In this document: positions 9,343-17,166 of the stretch, one piece after another
How the letters are laid out: each line of letters opens with the position of its first letter
Numbering within the stretch: position 1 is the first letter of the stretch
From: an uncultured Flavobacteriaceae bacterium
GTDB lineage: Bacteria > Bacteroidota > Bacteroidia > Flavobacteriales > Flavobacteriaceae
Assembly (NCBI GenBank): GCA_947500385.1
Contig: CANMSA010000014.1
Location: forward strand, 62,001-126,000
Direction of reading: 5' to 3'
DNA: 64,000 bases
The notes under the pieces: generated by a model
What the model saw: the letters and a program-made list of their open reading frames with translations, nothing else
What the model was told of the DNA's origin: nothing
The model's database searches: none
Translations under genes and position numbers: made by a program

Positions 9343-10338
9343 ATGCCCAAGATAGGAGACATTCAATTGCCAGATTTTCCGCTCTTACTAGCTCCGATGG
9401 AGGATGTGAGCGACCCTCCCTTTCGCGCTTTGTGCAAGGAACAGGGAGCCGATGTGGTGTATACCGAATTCATCTCTTCTGAAGGCTTGATCCGCGATGC
9501 CGCCAAGAGTGTGATGAAGCTTGATATTTATGAGAAGGAACGGCCCGTGGGAATACAGATTTTTGGAGCCAATTTAGATTCCATGCTACGATCGGTTGAA
9601 ATCGTTGAAAAATCAAACCCGGATATTATCGATATCAACTTTGGTTGCCCGGTAAAAAAAGTGGTCAGCAAAGGGGCAGGAGCAGGTATATTGAAAGATA
9701 TTGATCTAATGGTCTCCCTAACGAAAGCGATGGTCGAACACACGAAACTGCCCGTTACGGTGAAGACCCGATTGGGCTGGGATCATGACTCCATCAAAAT
9801 AGTAGAAGTTGCCGAACGCCTGCAAGATGTGGGCTGCAAATCAATTGCCATTCACGGGCGTACCAGGGCCCAGATGTACAAGGGAGAGGCCGATTGGAAA
9901 CCGATTGCCGAGGTCAAGAACAATTCTAGGATGCACATTCCCGTTTTTGGAAATGGGGATGTAAATAGCCCGGAAGCTGCTATGAAAATGCGGGATGAAT
10001 ATGGCCTTGACGGGGCGATGATCGGGCGGGCTAGTATTGGCTATCCGTGGTTTTTTAAAGAGGTAAAACACTTTTTTGAAACAGGGACGCATTTGGCACC
10101 CCCCACCATGCAAGAGCGTGTGACGGCGGCCAGGCGCCATTTGCAAATGGCGATTGATTGGAAGGGTGAAAAACTCGGGGTTTTTGAAACCAGGCGCCAC
10201 TATACAAACTATTTTAAGGGCATTCCCAATTTTAAAGAGTACCGCATGAAGATGGTGACGAGCGATGATTCGGCCGATGTGTTCGCAGCCTTTGACGAGG
10301 CCTTGGAAGTCTTCGGGAACTACGAGTTCAGTCTATAA
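9343..10338 (+). CDS. dusB: tRNA-dihydrouridine synthase B
   Basis: 331 residues, the usual length. The TIM-barrel FMN enzyme begins LLAPMEDVSDPPFRALC, carries the catalytic cysteine in INFGCPVKKVVSKGAGAGIL, VKTRLGW, AIHGRTRAQMYKGEADW, and the phosphate-binding NGDV and GAMIGRASIGYPWFF segments. It reduces uridine to dihydrouridine in the tRNA D-loop using NADPH. A good Shine-Dalgarno-like GAAGGA lies a few bases before the ATG, and a TAAATTTG (-7-like) element sits at 9313-9320. It is 38 bp after the M28 peptidase but probably has its own promoter. Confidence 0.96.
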   Translation: MPKIGDIQLPDFPLLLAPMEDVSDPPFRALCKEQGADVVYTEFISSEGLIRDAAKSVMKLDIYEKERPVGIQIFGANLDSMLRSVEIVEKSNPDIIDINFGCPVKKVVSKGAGAGILKDIDLMVSLTKAMVEHTKLPVTVKTRLGWDHDSIKIVEVAERLQDVGCKSIAIHGRTRAQMYKGEADWKPIAEVKNNSRMHIPVFGNGDVNSPEAAMKMRDEYGLDGAMIGRASIGYPWFFKEVKHFFETGTHLAPPTMQERVTAARRHLQMAIDWKGEKLGVFETRRHYTNYFKGIPNFKEYRMKMVTSDDSADVFAAFDEALEVFGNYEFSL

Positions 10339-10370
10339 AAACACCTATAATTTTCTTTGCGAGATTTTTA

Positions 10371-11576
10371 CTAGGATGCAATCAACTTTGCGTTGATGCG
10401 ACTACTGGCAATTTTTGAAGCGATGACCCCCAAGACAATGATGGTAGCCAAGACAATAAGGACGTTTATAAATTGGTATTCCACCGGGTAGGCCAAAGAG
10501 GGGGTAATTTTTAGCCACCCGAACAACAATTGAGAACCGATGAGCAAGGATCCCAAGATGACCCCTATTAGGCCGCCTAAGCTTGTAACCAGTATGCCTT
10601 GCACAAAATAAATGCTACGCAATTCTCTTAAGGTGGTTCCCAGACTGTACAAGGTTTTCGAATTTTGTTGCTTGTCCAGGATCATCATGGTAATGGCTCC
10701 TACGACATTGAACAAGGCGATGACCAAAACCAATGTAAAAATGAGATAGGTGGCCAAATTCTCGGTATTGAGCATCTTGTAAAGAGTACTGTTCTGTTCT
10801 TTGCGGTCTTTTAGGAGTACCTTATCTCCAAAAATTTGTTCAATCTTGGTTTTGGTACTGGGAATATCCTCGGCCGAACGCAGTTTAAAATTGATTCCCG
10901 AAAGCTGGGTACTATCTTTTTCGAGTAACGCACGAACAAGTCCCAATTCGGCAAAAACATACTTCTTGTCCAAGCTTTCTTCCACACCGTAAATGCCGCT
11001 TAGCACCAAAGGGGCCTCGTTGTACACTTTCTTTTTTGATTGTGGAGAAATAAAGCCTTTTCCGGGCTTTAGGGCGGTGATGGTGATAGGGCTTCGAAAC
11101 TGGTTCGTTGAGGTATTAAGGGCATTGGCAATGCCGATACCGGCTACCCCTTGCAGCTCGTTGATCGACCAATTGCCGTAATAAATAGTACTGTCTACCC
11201 CGGTCACACGGTTATAGTTAGAATCTACACCCTTTACGACCGCAATTTCATATAACTCCCTATTGGTCAGTACTACTTTTTCTTCCAGCTCTTTGGAAAA
11301 TGCGGTAATCTCAAAAATGGCCCCTAGCGCTTCCTCCTGTTCCGGACTTACCGAAAAAAACTTTCCTATGGCAGGGACCGCCTTTAAGTCGGGATCAAAC
11401 GTATTGCTAAAGGAAAGACTAAAGGTTTTGAGACCGGCGAAGCCTGATAATACAATAAACAGGGCCGCAGAACCGATTACGATGACTAAAAATGTAATGG
11501 CATTGATAATATTCACCGCATTTTGGCTGCTTTTAGAACGCAGGTATCGCTTCGCGATGTAAAAGGGAAAATTCAA
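10371..11576 (-). CDS. FtsX/LolE-like ABC transporter permease
   Basis: 401 residues. The start is TTG at 11574-11576; the MNFPFYIAKRYLRSKSSQN opening is the usual start of this Bacteroidota family, which supports the unusual codon. There is one N-terminal transmembrane helix, a large periplasmic domain (about residues 45-270), then three helices in an FtsX-like domain at the end. LolC/E relatives extract lipoproteins from the inner membrane with an ATPase encoded elsewhere; no ATPase is present here. It begins 2 bp after the rbfA stop, so the two are an operon. Confidence 0.88.
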   Translation of the reverse strand: MNFPFYIAKRYLRSKSSQNAVNIINAITFLVIVIGSAALFIVLSGFAGLKTFSLSFSNTFDPDLKAVPAIGKFFSVSPEQEEALGAIFEITAFSKELEEKVVLTNRELYEIAVVKGVDSNYNRVTGVDSTIYYGNWSINELQGVAGIGIANALNTSTNQFRSPITITALKPGKGFISPQSKKKVYNEAPLVLSGIYGVEESLDKKYVFAELGLVRALLEKDSTQLSGINFKLRSAEDIPSTKTKIEQIFGDKVLLKDRKEQNSTLYKMLNTENLATYLIFTLVLVIALFNVVGAITMMILDKQQNSKTLYSLGTTLRELRSIYFVQGILVTSLGGLIGVILGSLLIGSQLLFGWLKITPSLAYPVEYQFINVLIVLATIIVLGVIASKIASSRINAKLIAS

Positions 11577-11578
11577 GC

Positions 11579-11971
11579 TTATGACTTTTTTCTTTTGGGA
11601 AGCAAATCGCGATTTTCGATGGGGTTTTCTTCTCCTTTGAGCGATTGTTCGATGCCTTCGATGTATTCCAGGGAATCATCTAGGAAAAACAACAATTCAG
11701 GAACGCGTCGTAGTTGGTTTTTGGTACGTTGTGCGAGTTCGTGTTTGATCAAGGGCTGGTTTGATTTGATTCCCTCCATTAATTTCGGGGCTTCCTTGGT
11801 CGGAAAAATACTCAGGTATACCTTGGCGATTGAAAGGTCGGTCGTAACCGTTACTTTTGAGACCGAAATAATGGTACCGCGCATCCCGCCATCAATTGCC
11901 GCACGTTGTAAAATATCAACGATATCTTTTTGAATTACCCCGCCGATCTTCTTCTGTCGTTGTGTTTCCAT
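11579..11971 (-). CDS. rbfA: Ribosome-binding factor A
   Basis: 130 residues from the ATG at 11969-11971 (METQRQKKIGGVIQKDIVDI). A GTG 15 bp upstream is possible but less typical. It has the KH-type fold sequence of RbfA: VSKVTVTTDLSIAKVYLSIFP, then LRRVPELLFFLDDSLEYIEGIEQ. It binds 16S rRNA helix 1 in late 30S maturation. It is followed within 2 bp by the LolE-like permease, a pairing common in flavobacteria, and is divergent from the epimerase gene. Confidence 0.95.
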   Translation of the reverse strand: METQRQKKIGGVIQKDIVDILQRAAIDGGMRGTIISVSKVTVTTDLSIAKVYLSIFPTKEAPKLMEGIKSNQPLIKHELAQRTKNQLRRVPELLFFLDDSLEYIEGIEQSLKGEENPIENRDLLPKRKKS

Positions 11972-12022
11972 GGGGCAAAAATACACACATTATTGTGTAC
12001 TTTAGTGGTTTAAAAGAAGATA

Positions 12023-12433
12023 GTGAACAAAATAGAACATATCGGAATTGCTGTAAGGGACCTAAATGCCTCTAACTCCCTTTTTGAAAAATTGCTGGGA
12101 GCGCCTCATTATAAAATTGAAGAAGTGGCTTCCGAAGGGGTGCGCACCTCTTTTTTTCAGGCTGGCCCCAACAAGATAGAATTGTTGGAAGCGTTAAACG
12201 AAGACGGCCCTATTGCCAAGTTTTTGGATAAAAAGGGAGAGGGGGTTCATCACATCGCATTCGCGGTAGATGATATCGTTTCGGAAATAGCGCGTTTAAC
12301 ATCGGAAGGCTTTACGGTATTGAACAAAGAACCTAAAAAAGGTGCCGATAATAAACTGGTCGCCTTTTTACATCCCAAAACAACGAACGGGGTCTTGGTA
12401 GAGCTTTGTCAGGAAATACCCGAATCGCTTTAA
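12023..12433 (+). CDS. mce: Methylmalonyl-CoA epimerase
   Basis: 136 residues with GTG start. Vicinal oxygen chelate fold: IEHIGIAVRDLNASNSLFEKLLG opening (metal His in HIG), ELLEAL, GEGVHHIAFAVDDI and GVLVELCQE with the metal Glu. It interconverts (R)- and (S)-methylmalonyl-CoA, feeding the mutase of propionate/branched-chain degradation; the mutase genes are not in this window. It is followed after 51 bp by a tRNA gene with its own promoter-like element. Confidence 0.94.
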   Translation: MNKIEHIGIAVRDLNASNSLFEKLLGAPHYKIEEVASEGVRTSFFQAGPNKIELLEALNEDGPIAKFLDKKGEGVHHIAFAVDDIVSEIARLTSEGFTVLNKEPKKGADNKLVAFLHPKTTNGVLVELCQEIPESL

Positions 12434-12440
12434 AAATACG

Positions 12441-12471
12441 TTGCAGCCTTTAAAAATAAATGGTAATATTG
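12441..12471 (+). promoter_or_regulatory. Bacteroidota-type promoter for the tRNA
   Basis: TTGC at 12441-12444 and TAATATTG at 12464-12471 are separated by 19 bp and sit about 14 bp before the tRNA. This fits the -33 TTTG / -7 TAnnTTTG consensus with one mismatch in each box. Confidence 0.5.
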
Positions 12472-12484
12472 CAATCCCATTTTT

Positions 12485-12558
12485 GGTCCTATAGCTCAGT
12501 TGGTTAGAGCATCTGACTCATAATCAGAGGGTCCCTGGTTCGAGCCCAGGTGGGACCA
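12485..12558 (+). tRNA. tRNA with CAU anticodon (Met or lysidine-type Ile2)
   Basis: 74 nt folding into a full cloverleaf: acceptor GGTCCTA/TGGGACC with discriminator A, D-arm GCTC/GAGC, anticodon arm TCTGA-CTCATAA-TCAGA with CAT at 12519-12521, T-arm CCTGG/CCAGG with TTCGAGC. No CCA is encoded. From the sequence alone elongator Met and tilS-modified Ile cannot be separated with certainty. Its 3' end is the attachment site of the integrated element that follows. Confidence 0.95.
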
Positions 12559-12559
12559 C
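12545..12559 (+). repeat. attL core (15-bp direct repeat, copy 1)
   Basis: CCCAGGTGGGACCAC covering the T-arm 3' strand, acceptor 3' strand and discriminator of the tRNA plus one extra base. Identical to 23455-23469. A few bases upstream, GTTC is also shared. Confidence 0.85.
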
Positions 12560-12581
12560 TGGGAAATTTTAAATATTCCCT

Positions 12582-12615
12582 AAAAGCCTGAAAATGAACT
12601 GTTTTCAGGCTTTTT
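12582..12615 (+). terminator. Rho-independent terminator after the tRNA (inside the element)
   Basis: A perfect 13-bp stem AAAAGCCTGAAAA / TTTTCAGGCTTTT with a 7-nt loop followed by T residues. It lies after the left attachment core, so the element supplies the tRNA with a new terminator. Confidence 0.8.
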
Positions 12616-12660
12616 CATTTTTATTGATTTCATATAAAATCATATGAAATCAACCGTTCT

Positions 12661-12680
12661 GGTGAGTGATTCGGTGAGTA
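12661..12680 (+). repeat. Candidate integrase arm-type site, left
   Basis: GGTGAGTGATTCGGTGAGTA contains two GGTGAGT words 13 bp apart. The same 20-mer, with two mismatches in the middle and in the same orientation, recurs at 23377-23396 near the right end. Confidence 0.5.
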
Positions 12681-12782
12681 CTTTATTATTCGTAAAAATG
12701 CTACCCAAACTATGTTAAAGAATTGACATTCAATTCTTTGTTCGGATTTGCAAGTGATATTAATAATCCAAAAAGCACAGTT

Positions 12783-13994
12783 ATGGAGGCTAAAAACACA
12801 TTTTCCATTCTTTTTTACCCAAAAACCAGTGATTCCGATAAGCAGGGAATGTCCCCTCTTTTCCTTCGAATCACTGTTGATTCTAAGAGGGCCGAACTCA
12901 GTCTAAAAAGGAAAATCAACCCCGCGAATTGGTGTCCGATTTCCAACAAGGTTATCGGAAACGGGCAGCACATAGAAGAAATCAATTATCATTTAGACGA
13001 CCTAAAGGTTCGCATCCGCCGAATACAAGCAGAGCATGTTTCGCAAGGACAACCGTATTCAGCGGTTACCATCAAGAATAAGCTTTTGAACAAGGGAAGC
13101 AAAATCAAAACGGTGCTTTCGATTTACGATGAGCATAATGACCAAATGGAATCCCTTTTAGGAGTTGAGTATACCTATAGCACTTATAGAAGACATGTAA
13201 GAACCCGAAACCACTTGGAAAAATTCATTTTTCAGGCATATGGTGGGAAAGACCTATTTATCACCAATGTGGATTTAAAGTTTGTTACTGGGTTTGAGCA
13301 TTACTTGAAACTAAACAAAGCAGGGAGTCATAATACGATTGTCAAGTACGTCACCAATTTCAAGAAAATAGTTCGGATAGCCCTTGCCAATAGCTGGATG
13401 AAAACAGACCCTTTCTATCACTGGAAAGCAAGATGGAAGAAAACATATCGGGAGGTGTTGACAGAGATTGAGTTACGATTGTTAATTGAGAAGGAATTCA
13501 AGTTAGTTCGATTGGAACGGACAAGGGATGTTTTTGTCTTTTGCTGCTTTACCGGGTTGGCCTATATCGACGTGAAAAATTTGGGTGTAGAGAACATCCA
13601 TAGTATAGGGAATAAAAAATGGATAAGAATTCTGAGAACTAAAACGAAAGTACAAAGTACTATTCCTCTTTTGCCCATAGCGGAAGCAATCCTTGATAAA
13701 TACATAATGTCAGGAATTGGGCAAGTGGGGGAACGATTGCTACCTGTCTTAAGCAATCAGAAGATGAACCAGTATTTAAAAGAAATATCCGAAACGTGCG
13801 GTATCAATAAGCGAATGACATTTCATTTGTCCCGTCACACATTTGCTACTACGGTCACTTTGTCCAATGGTGTACCTATCGAATCCGTGAGCAAAATGCT
13901 AGGACATCAGTCCATGCGGACTACTCAGATTTACGCCAAGGTGCTTGACCATAAGTTGAGCAAGGACATGGAAATGGTAGCAGGAAAATATTAG
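12783..13994 (+). CDS. int: Tyrosine-type site-specific integrase
   Basis: 403 residues from ATG 12783; a TTG 60 bp earlier extends the frame but adds nothing family-like. The N-terminus (MEAKNTFSILFYPK...) is the Bacteroidota Arm-DNA-binding domain, then a SAM-like core-binding domain (about 105-205), then the catalytic domain with FCCFTGLAYIDVKNL, HLSRHTFAT (HxxR), LGHQSMRTTQIYAK (His and nucleophile Tyr). It is the recombinase for the tRNA-targeted element and lies immediately inside the left attachment site, as expected. Confidence 0.95.
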   Translation: MEAKNTFSILFYPKTSDSDKQGMSPLFLRITVDSKRAELSLKRKINPANWCPISNKVIGNGQHIEEINYHLDDLKVRIRRIQAEHVSQGQPYSAVTIKNKLLNKGSKIKTVLSIYDEHNDQMESLLGVEYTYSTYRRHVRTRNHLEKFIFQAYGGKDLFITNVDLKFVTGFEHYLKLNKAGSHNTIVKYVTNFKKIVRIALANSWMKTDPFYHWKARWKKTYREVLTEIELRLLIEKEFKLVRLERTRDVFVFCCFTGLAYIDVKNLGVENIHSIGNKKWIRILRTKTKVQSTIPLLPIAEAILDKYIMSGIGQVGERLLPVLSNQKMNQYLKEISETCGINKRMTFHLSRHTFATTVTLSNGVPIESVSKMLGHQSMRTTQIYAKVLDHKLSKDMEMVAGKY

Positions 13995-14343
13995 TTATGA
14001 TTTTATCCCAAATCTTACCCTTGACTTTTGCACGAGGTTCCTGTGGAATTTTTCCAGTGTTCGGGAAGAAAAACGTTAAGGGAAAATTTCATAGGGTGCA
14101 ACTTACTTTTTGGAATTTAAGGCGGGTTTGCCGTATTCAAAATTAGGATACGTAGTAGACCTGATTTGAATAGCAAGAGGGTAGCACGCTAAAGCGATGC
14201 TACGTTTCGAAAATAGACTATAAAATATTGATTATCAATATTTTATAAAAATGATAAAAAGAAGAGAAAAATTTAAAATTGTAACAATTGAGCCTACAGC
14301 CTTTATAAACAGGGCTTTAGATTGTAACAATTGAACGATAAAA
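13995..14343. promoter_or_regulatory. Non-coding region rich in palindromes upstream of the mobilization gene (oriT candidate)
   Basis: No credible gene. A hairpin GTAGCACGCT-AA-AGCG-A-TGCTAC lies at 14181-14203; a 29-bp near-perfect AT palindrome centred on 14233 spans 14219-14247; and a 14-bp word ATTGTAACAATTGA occurs twice (14278-14291 and 14321-14334), each containing the palindrome ATTGT-A-ACAAT. Location directly before a BfmA/BtgA gene makes an origin of transfer plus autoregulatory operators plausible; this is inference. Confidence 0.4.
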
Positions 14344-14904
14344 ATGAAGAAAATGGATGGATTTGGGACAATACGATTACATCACAAAACCATTAAAAGG
14401 TTTAGGCGATTTTCAAGGAAAATAACAAAGTCTTATTCCGAAACTTTGGAATCGGTTATTGACTTTTTCGAGTGGCATGGAATATCACCATCAAGCAAGT
14501 TCCCAAGACGAATTGATAAAGATGGTGAGAAGACCCGCAAACGAATCAATGCCCTAATTGCTATTATAAAGGATATTGAAAAGACACAGACATTGCCCAC
14601 TAACACAATGCTTTTAGCACTTTTTGGCCAACATGAAATTGTAAAGAAAAGAAGGGAGCCCAAAAGGGTTGAAAAGAAGTTTCAAAAGATGACAAAAGAG
14701 GAGTGGAACAAGTTGGAGGGAATGATTCCAAAAGAACGATTAAGTCAATTGGAGGAAAAATATAAAGGAGAAAAAGAAGAGGTTTTACAGTTCCTTTCAA
14801 AAGTTAAATTGGTTAAGCCGAGGTTTGGGAATTCGTATTGGACAATTGATACCAACGCTACTGAAATGGGTCTTCTTAAAAAAAGAATGAGAAAAGATTA
14901 CTGA
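14344..14904 (+). CDS. BfmA/BtgA-type mobilization protein
   Basis: 186 residues. It opens with GFGTIRLHHKTIKRFRRFSRKI, a ribbon-helix-helix-like segment, then SYSETLESVIDFFEWHGISPS and KTRKRINALIAIIKDIEKTQTLPTNTMLLALF, the pattern of Bacteroidota BfmA/BtgA proteins. The lysine- and glutamate-rich second half looks coiled-coil. These proteins assist a relaxase in mobilizing transposons and plasmids, but no relaxase gene is beside it. The gene follows directly after the palindromic region at 14181-14334, its likely binding site. Confidence 0.75.
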   Translation: MKKMDGFGTIRLHHKTIKRFRRFSRKITKSYSETLESVIDFFEWHGISPSSKFPRRIDKDGEKTRKRINALIAIIKDIEKTQTLPTNTMLLALFGQHEIVKKRREPKRVEKKFQKMTKEEWNKLEGMIPKERLSQLEEKYKGEKEEVLQFLSKVKLVKPRFGNSYWTIDTNATEMGLLKKRMRKDY

Positions 14905-15020
14905 ATAATTTTGCCTCGCTCAGTAGTATTAGTTTGTGTAAGTATTTGGGACGCTTGCAGCGCGAAACCTAGTTTCGCTCGCACTCTTTTATTTAATTGG
15001 AAAAAACTAGAAACTATATT

Positions 15021-15056
15021 AAACTTTGGCAAAAAAAATGTAATTTGCCAAAGTTT
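15021..15056. promoter_or_regulatory. Inverted-repeat operator before the AbiEi-like gene
   Basis: Perfect 13-bp arms AAACTTTGGCAAA (15021-15033) and TTTGCCAAAGTTT (15044-15056) with a 10-bp spacer. AbiEi antitoxins are known to repress their operon by binding inverted repeats. The same TTTGGCAAA core recurs at 15783-15808. Confidence 0.65.
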
Positions 15057-15068
15057 AAACTAAACGAT

Positions 15069-15797
15069 TTGAATGCTGAGTTTGTTGATAGAGTCAAGTC
15101 TTTTTTGGATACCAAACAAGCGGTTTCCAAAGAAATGCTTTTAGATTATATATGGGAAGAATTCCCAGAACTAAAAAAAGGCTCTATAAATGTGTACCTG
15201 TCAAAACTCAAAAAGGAGGGCGTTATAAAAAACCCTTCACGGGGATTATATAGACTAAGGGCTAAAGAGGAGTACAGGCCAAATGTGGATGTGAAGCTCA
15301 AAAAGCTATTTAATAAAGTAAAAAAGGAATTTCCATTTGCAGAACTCTGCGTATGGAGTACCAAGTGGTTGAACGAGTTTATGAGGCATCAACCTTTTAA
15401 GTTCCACACTGTGTTGGAAGTTGAGAAAGATGTTGCTGAATCTGTATTTCATTTTCTTAGCACACAAGCAAAACAGGTCTTTCTTGAGCCTGACTCGGAA
15501 ACTTTTCAACTTTATATATCCAATAGCTCAGAAGCCTTAATTGTAAAACAATTAGTTTCAGAATCTCCTATAAAAATGATAGGCAAGGTAAATACACCCA
15601 CTCTTGAAAAGCTCCTTGTGGACATGACTATTGATAAAGCATTGTATGCGGCTCAACAAGGTGAAATTAGATTTATCTATGAAAATGCCTTTAAAAGATA
15701 TGAGGTGAACAGAAATAAGATGAAACGCTATGCATACCGCAGAAATAGAGAACAAGAAGTTGAAAACCTAGTAGATTTAACTTTGGCAAAAAAGTAA
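15069..15797 (+). CDS. AbiEi-like antitoxin/transcriptional regulator
   Basis: 242 residues if started at TTG 15069. The frame is open upstream to a TTG at 14997, but that start would place the 13-bp inverted repeat inside the gene. The N-terminal winged helix reads VSKEMLLDYIWEEFPELKKGSINVYLSKLKKEGVIKNPSRGLYRL, as in AbiEi-like/DUF6577 regulators; the C-terminal two thirds resemble the antitoxin body (AELCVWSTKWLNEFMRHQP, then LEKLLVDM..DKALY). As a type IV antitoxin it should repress the operon and oppose the nucleotidyltransferase encoded 22 bp downstream. The exact start is uncertain. Confidence 0.75.
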   Translation: MNAEFVDRVKSFLDTKQAVSKEMLLDYIWEEFPELKKGSINVYLSKLKKEGVIKNPSRGLYRLRAKEEYRPNVDVKLKKLFNKVKKEFPFAELCVWSTKWLNEFMRHQPFKFHTVLEVEKDVAESVFHFLSTQAKQVFLEPDSETFQLYISNSSEALIVKQLVSESPIKMIGKVNTPTLEKLLVDMTIDKALYAAQQGEIRFIYENAFKRYEVNRNKMKRYAYRRNREQEVENLVDLTLAKK

Positions 15798-15808
15798 ATT
15801 TTTGCCAA
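15783..15808. promoter_or_regulatory. Second inverted repeat, between the AbiEi- and AbiEii-like genes
   Basis: 10-bp arms TTGGCAAAAA (15783-15792) and TTTTTGCCAA (15799-15808) with a 6-nt loop, straddling the antitoxin stop and ending 11 bp before the toxin ATG. It shares its core with the upstream operator, so it may tune toxin expression at DNA or RNA level. Confidence 0.5.
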
Positions 15809-15819
15809 TATTTAATTAT

Positions 15820-17166
15820 ATGATTAAACTATCTACATATTATCCCGATTGGATTTTTGAAGTCAGGCACAGACTTGGAAAAAAATATGACCCAAAACTT
15901 ATAGAAAAGGTAGTCTATGCCCTCACGTTTTTGGAGCAGCTTAAAATCAATAAGCTGGATTTTATCTTTAAAGGAGGTACGGCACTATTGCTTGCCACGG
16001 AAGAACCTAAACGATTCTCAATAGATATTGACATTATAACAGAAGAAAATCAGAATGCTATTGAAGGCATCTTGGAAAAAATTGCTAAAGGAGAAACATT
16101 TACCCACTGGGAAGATGACAATGACCGAAAGCATACTCCAGATGCTCCCATAGGTCATTATAAAATGTACTATAACAGCGCTATTGATAGAAAAAACGAG
16201 CCCATCCTTCTTGATATTTTATATGCAAAAAACCCTTATCCCGAATTGATGAAAGTACCCATAAGTCATAATTGGATAGAGACTGAAGGAGAAACAATGT
16301 TCGTTGACATGCCAACATTTGATTCAATCTTGGGAGATAAGCTAACAGCCTTTGCACCACAAACCACTGGTATCCTATATGAAAAGAATAGACCAGTAGA
16401 AATAATAAAACAGCTATTTGATGTTGCTTTTTTGATGGACAACCTAAAAAACCTATCGCTAGTAAGGAAAAGCTATATGGAAGTGGTCAGCGAGGAAATA
16501 GGTTTTAGGAAACTAAATATTGGGTCGATACAAGTATTGGAAGACACCCAACAAGCTTGTTTTACGTTATCCACCCGCGATAAATCAGAGGCTTTCAATC
16601 ATTTACAAACAGGAATCCACAATTTTACCAATTTTACCTTGGTCAGGTTCAATATTGATGAAGCGATCATTGCCGCGGCTAAAGTTGCCTATCTATCTGA
16701 AATGCTTAAAAGGGAAGGGCAATCTATTGAGAGGTACAATGACCCTATGGATGTGAAGGATTGGCTTATAGAAACTGCACCTTATAACAAATTGAACAAG
16801 CTAAAAAAGAGCAATCCTGAAGCTTTCTTTTATTGGCATAAGACGGTACAGGCATATCATAGAAGCCAACCGACTTTTACATATATAGACACTAAATCGT
16901 TTAATAATGCTGTAAAGTACTATCGCGGGAGGGAGGGTAATTTTTCATCCAGTGACCCGGTATTAAGTATTCAGTCAAAGCTTAATGAAGATATTCCTTT
17001 CAGGGGGTATGATAGTGGTGAACTATCATTAATACTTAAGGTTCTTAATGAGAACATATCTTATTTGACTCACTATAAATATACTGGTTTGGACAAAGAA
17101 CTCGCTAAAATGAACAAACAGCAAATTTTAGAACCATTGCTTAACATGAGGAGTAAATTATTATGA
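15820..17166 (+). CDS. AbiEii/AbiGii-type nucleotidyltransferase toxin
   Basis: 448 residues from ATG 15820. The polymerase-beta-type core is intact: KGGTALLL at residues 51-58 and the metal-binding pair RFSIDIDIIT with D69 and D71, then LLDILYAKNPYP and GDKLTAFAPQTTG, and a helical C-terminal domain. Known AbiEii/MenT toxins transfer nucleotides, in some cases onto tRNA, and cause growth arrest or abortive infection. It is longer than small AbiEii proteins, similar to two-domain versions. Its TGA overlaps the ATG of the next gene (ATGA), so toxin and ATPase are translationally coupled. Confidence 0.85.
   Translation: MIKLSTYYPDWIFEVRHRLGKKYDPKLIEKVVYALTFLEQLKINKLDFIFKGGTALLLATEEPKRFSIDIDIITEENQNAIEGILEKIAKGETFTHWEDDNDRKHTPDAPIGHYKMYYNSAIDRKNEPILLDILYAKNPYPELMKVPISHNWIETEGETMFVDMPTFDSILGDKLTAFAPQTTGILYEKNRPVEIIKQLFDVAFLMDNLKNLSLVRKSYMEVVSEEIGFRKLNIGSIQVLEDTQQACFTLSTRDKSEAFNHLQTGIHNFTNFTLVRFNIDEAIIAAAKVAYLSEMLKREGQSIERYNDPMDVKDWLIETAPYNKLNKLKKSNPEAFFYWHKTVQAYHRSQPTFTYIDTKSFNNAVKYYRGREGNFSSSDPVLSIQSKLNEDIPFRGYDSGELSLILKVLNENISYLTHYKYTGLDKELAKMNKQQILEPLLNMRSKLL

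Noticed and set aside
14962-14978. Terminator after the mobilization gene
   Set aside because: GCGAAAC-CTA-GTTTCGC forms a 7-bp hairpin but is not followed by a T-run; it may only be a minor structure.
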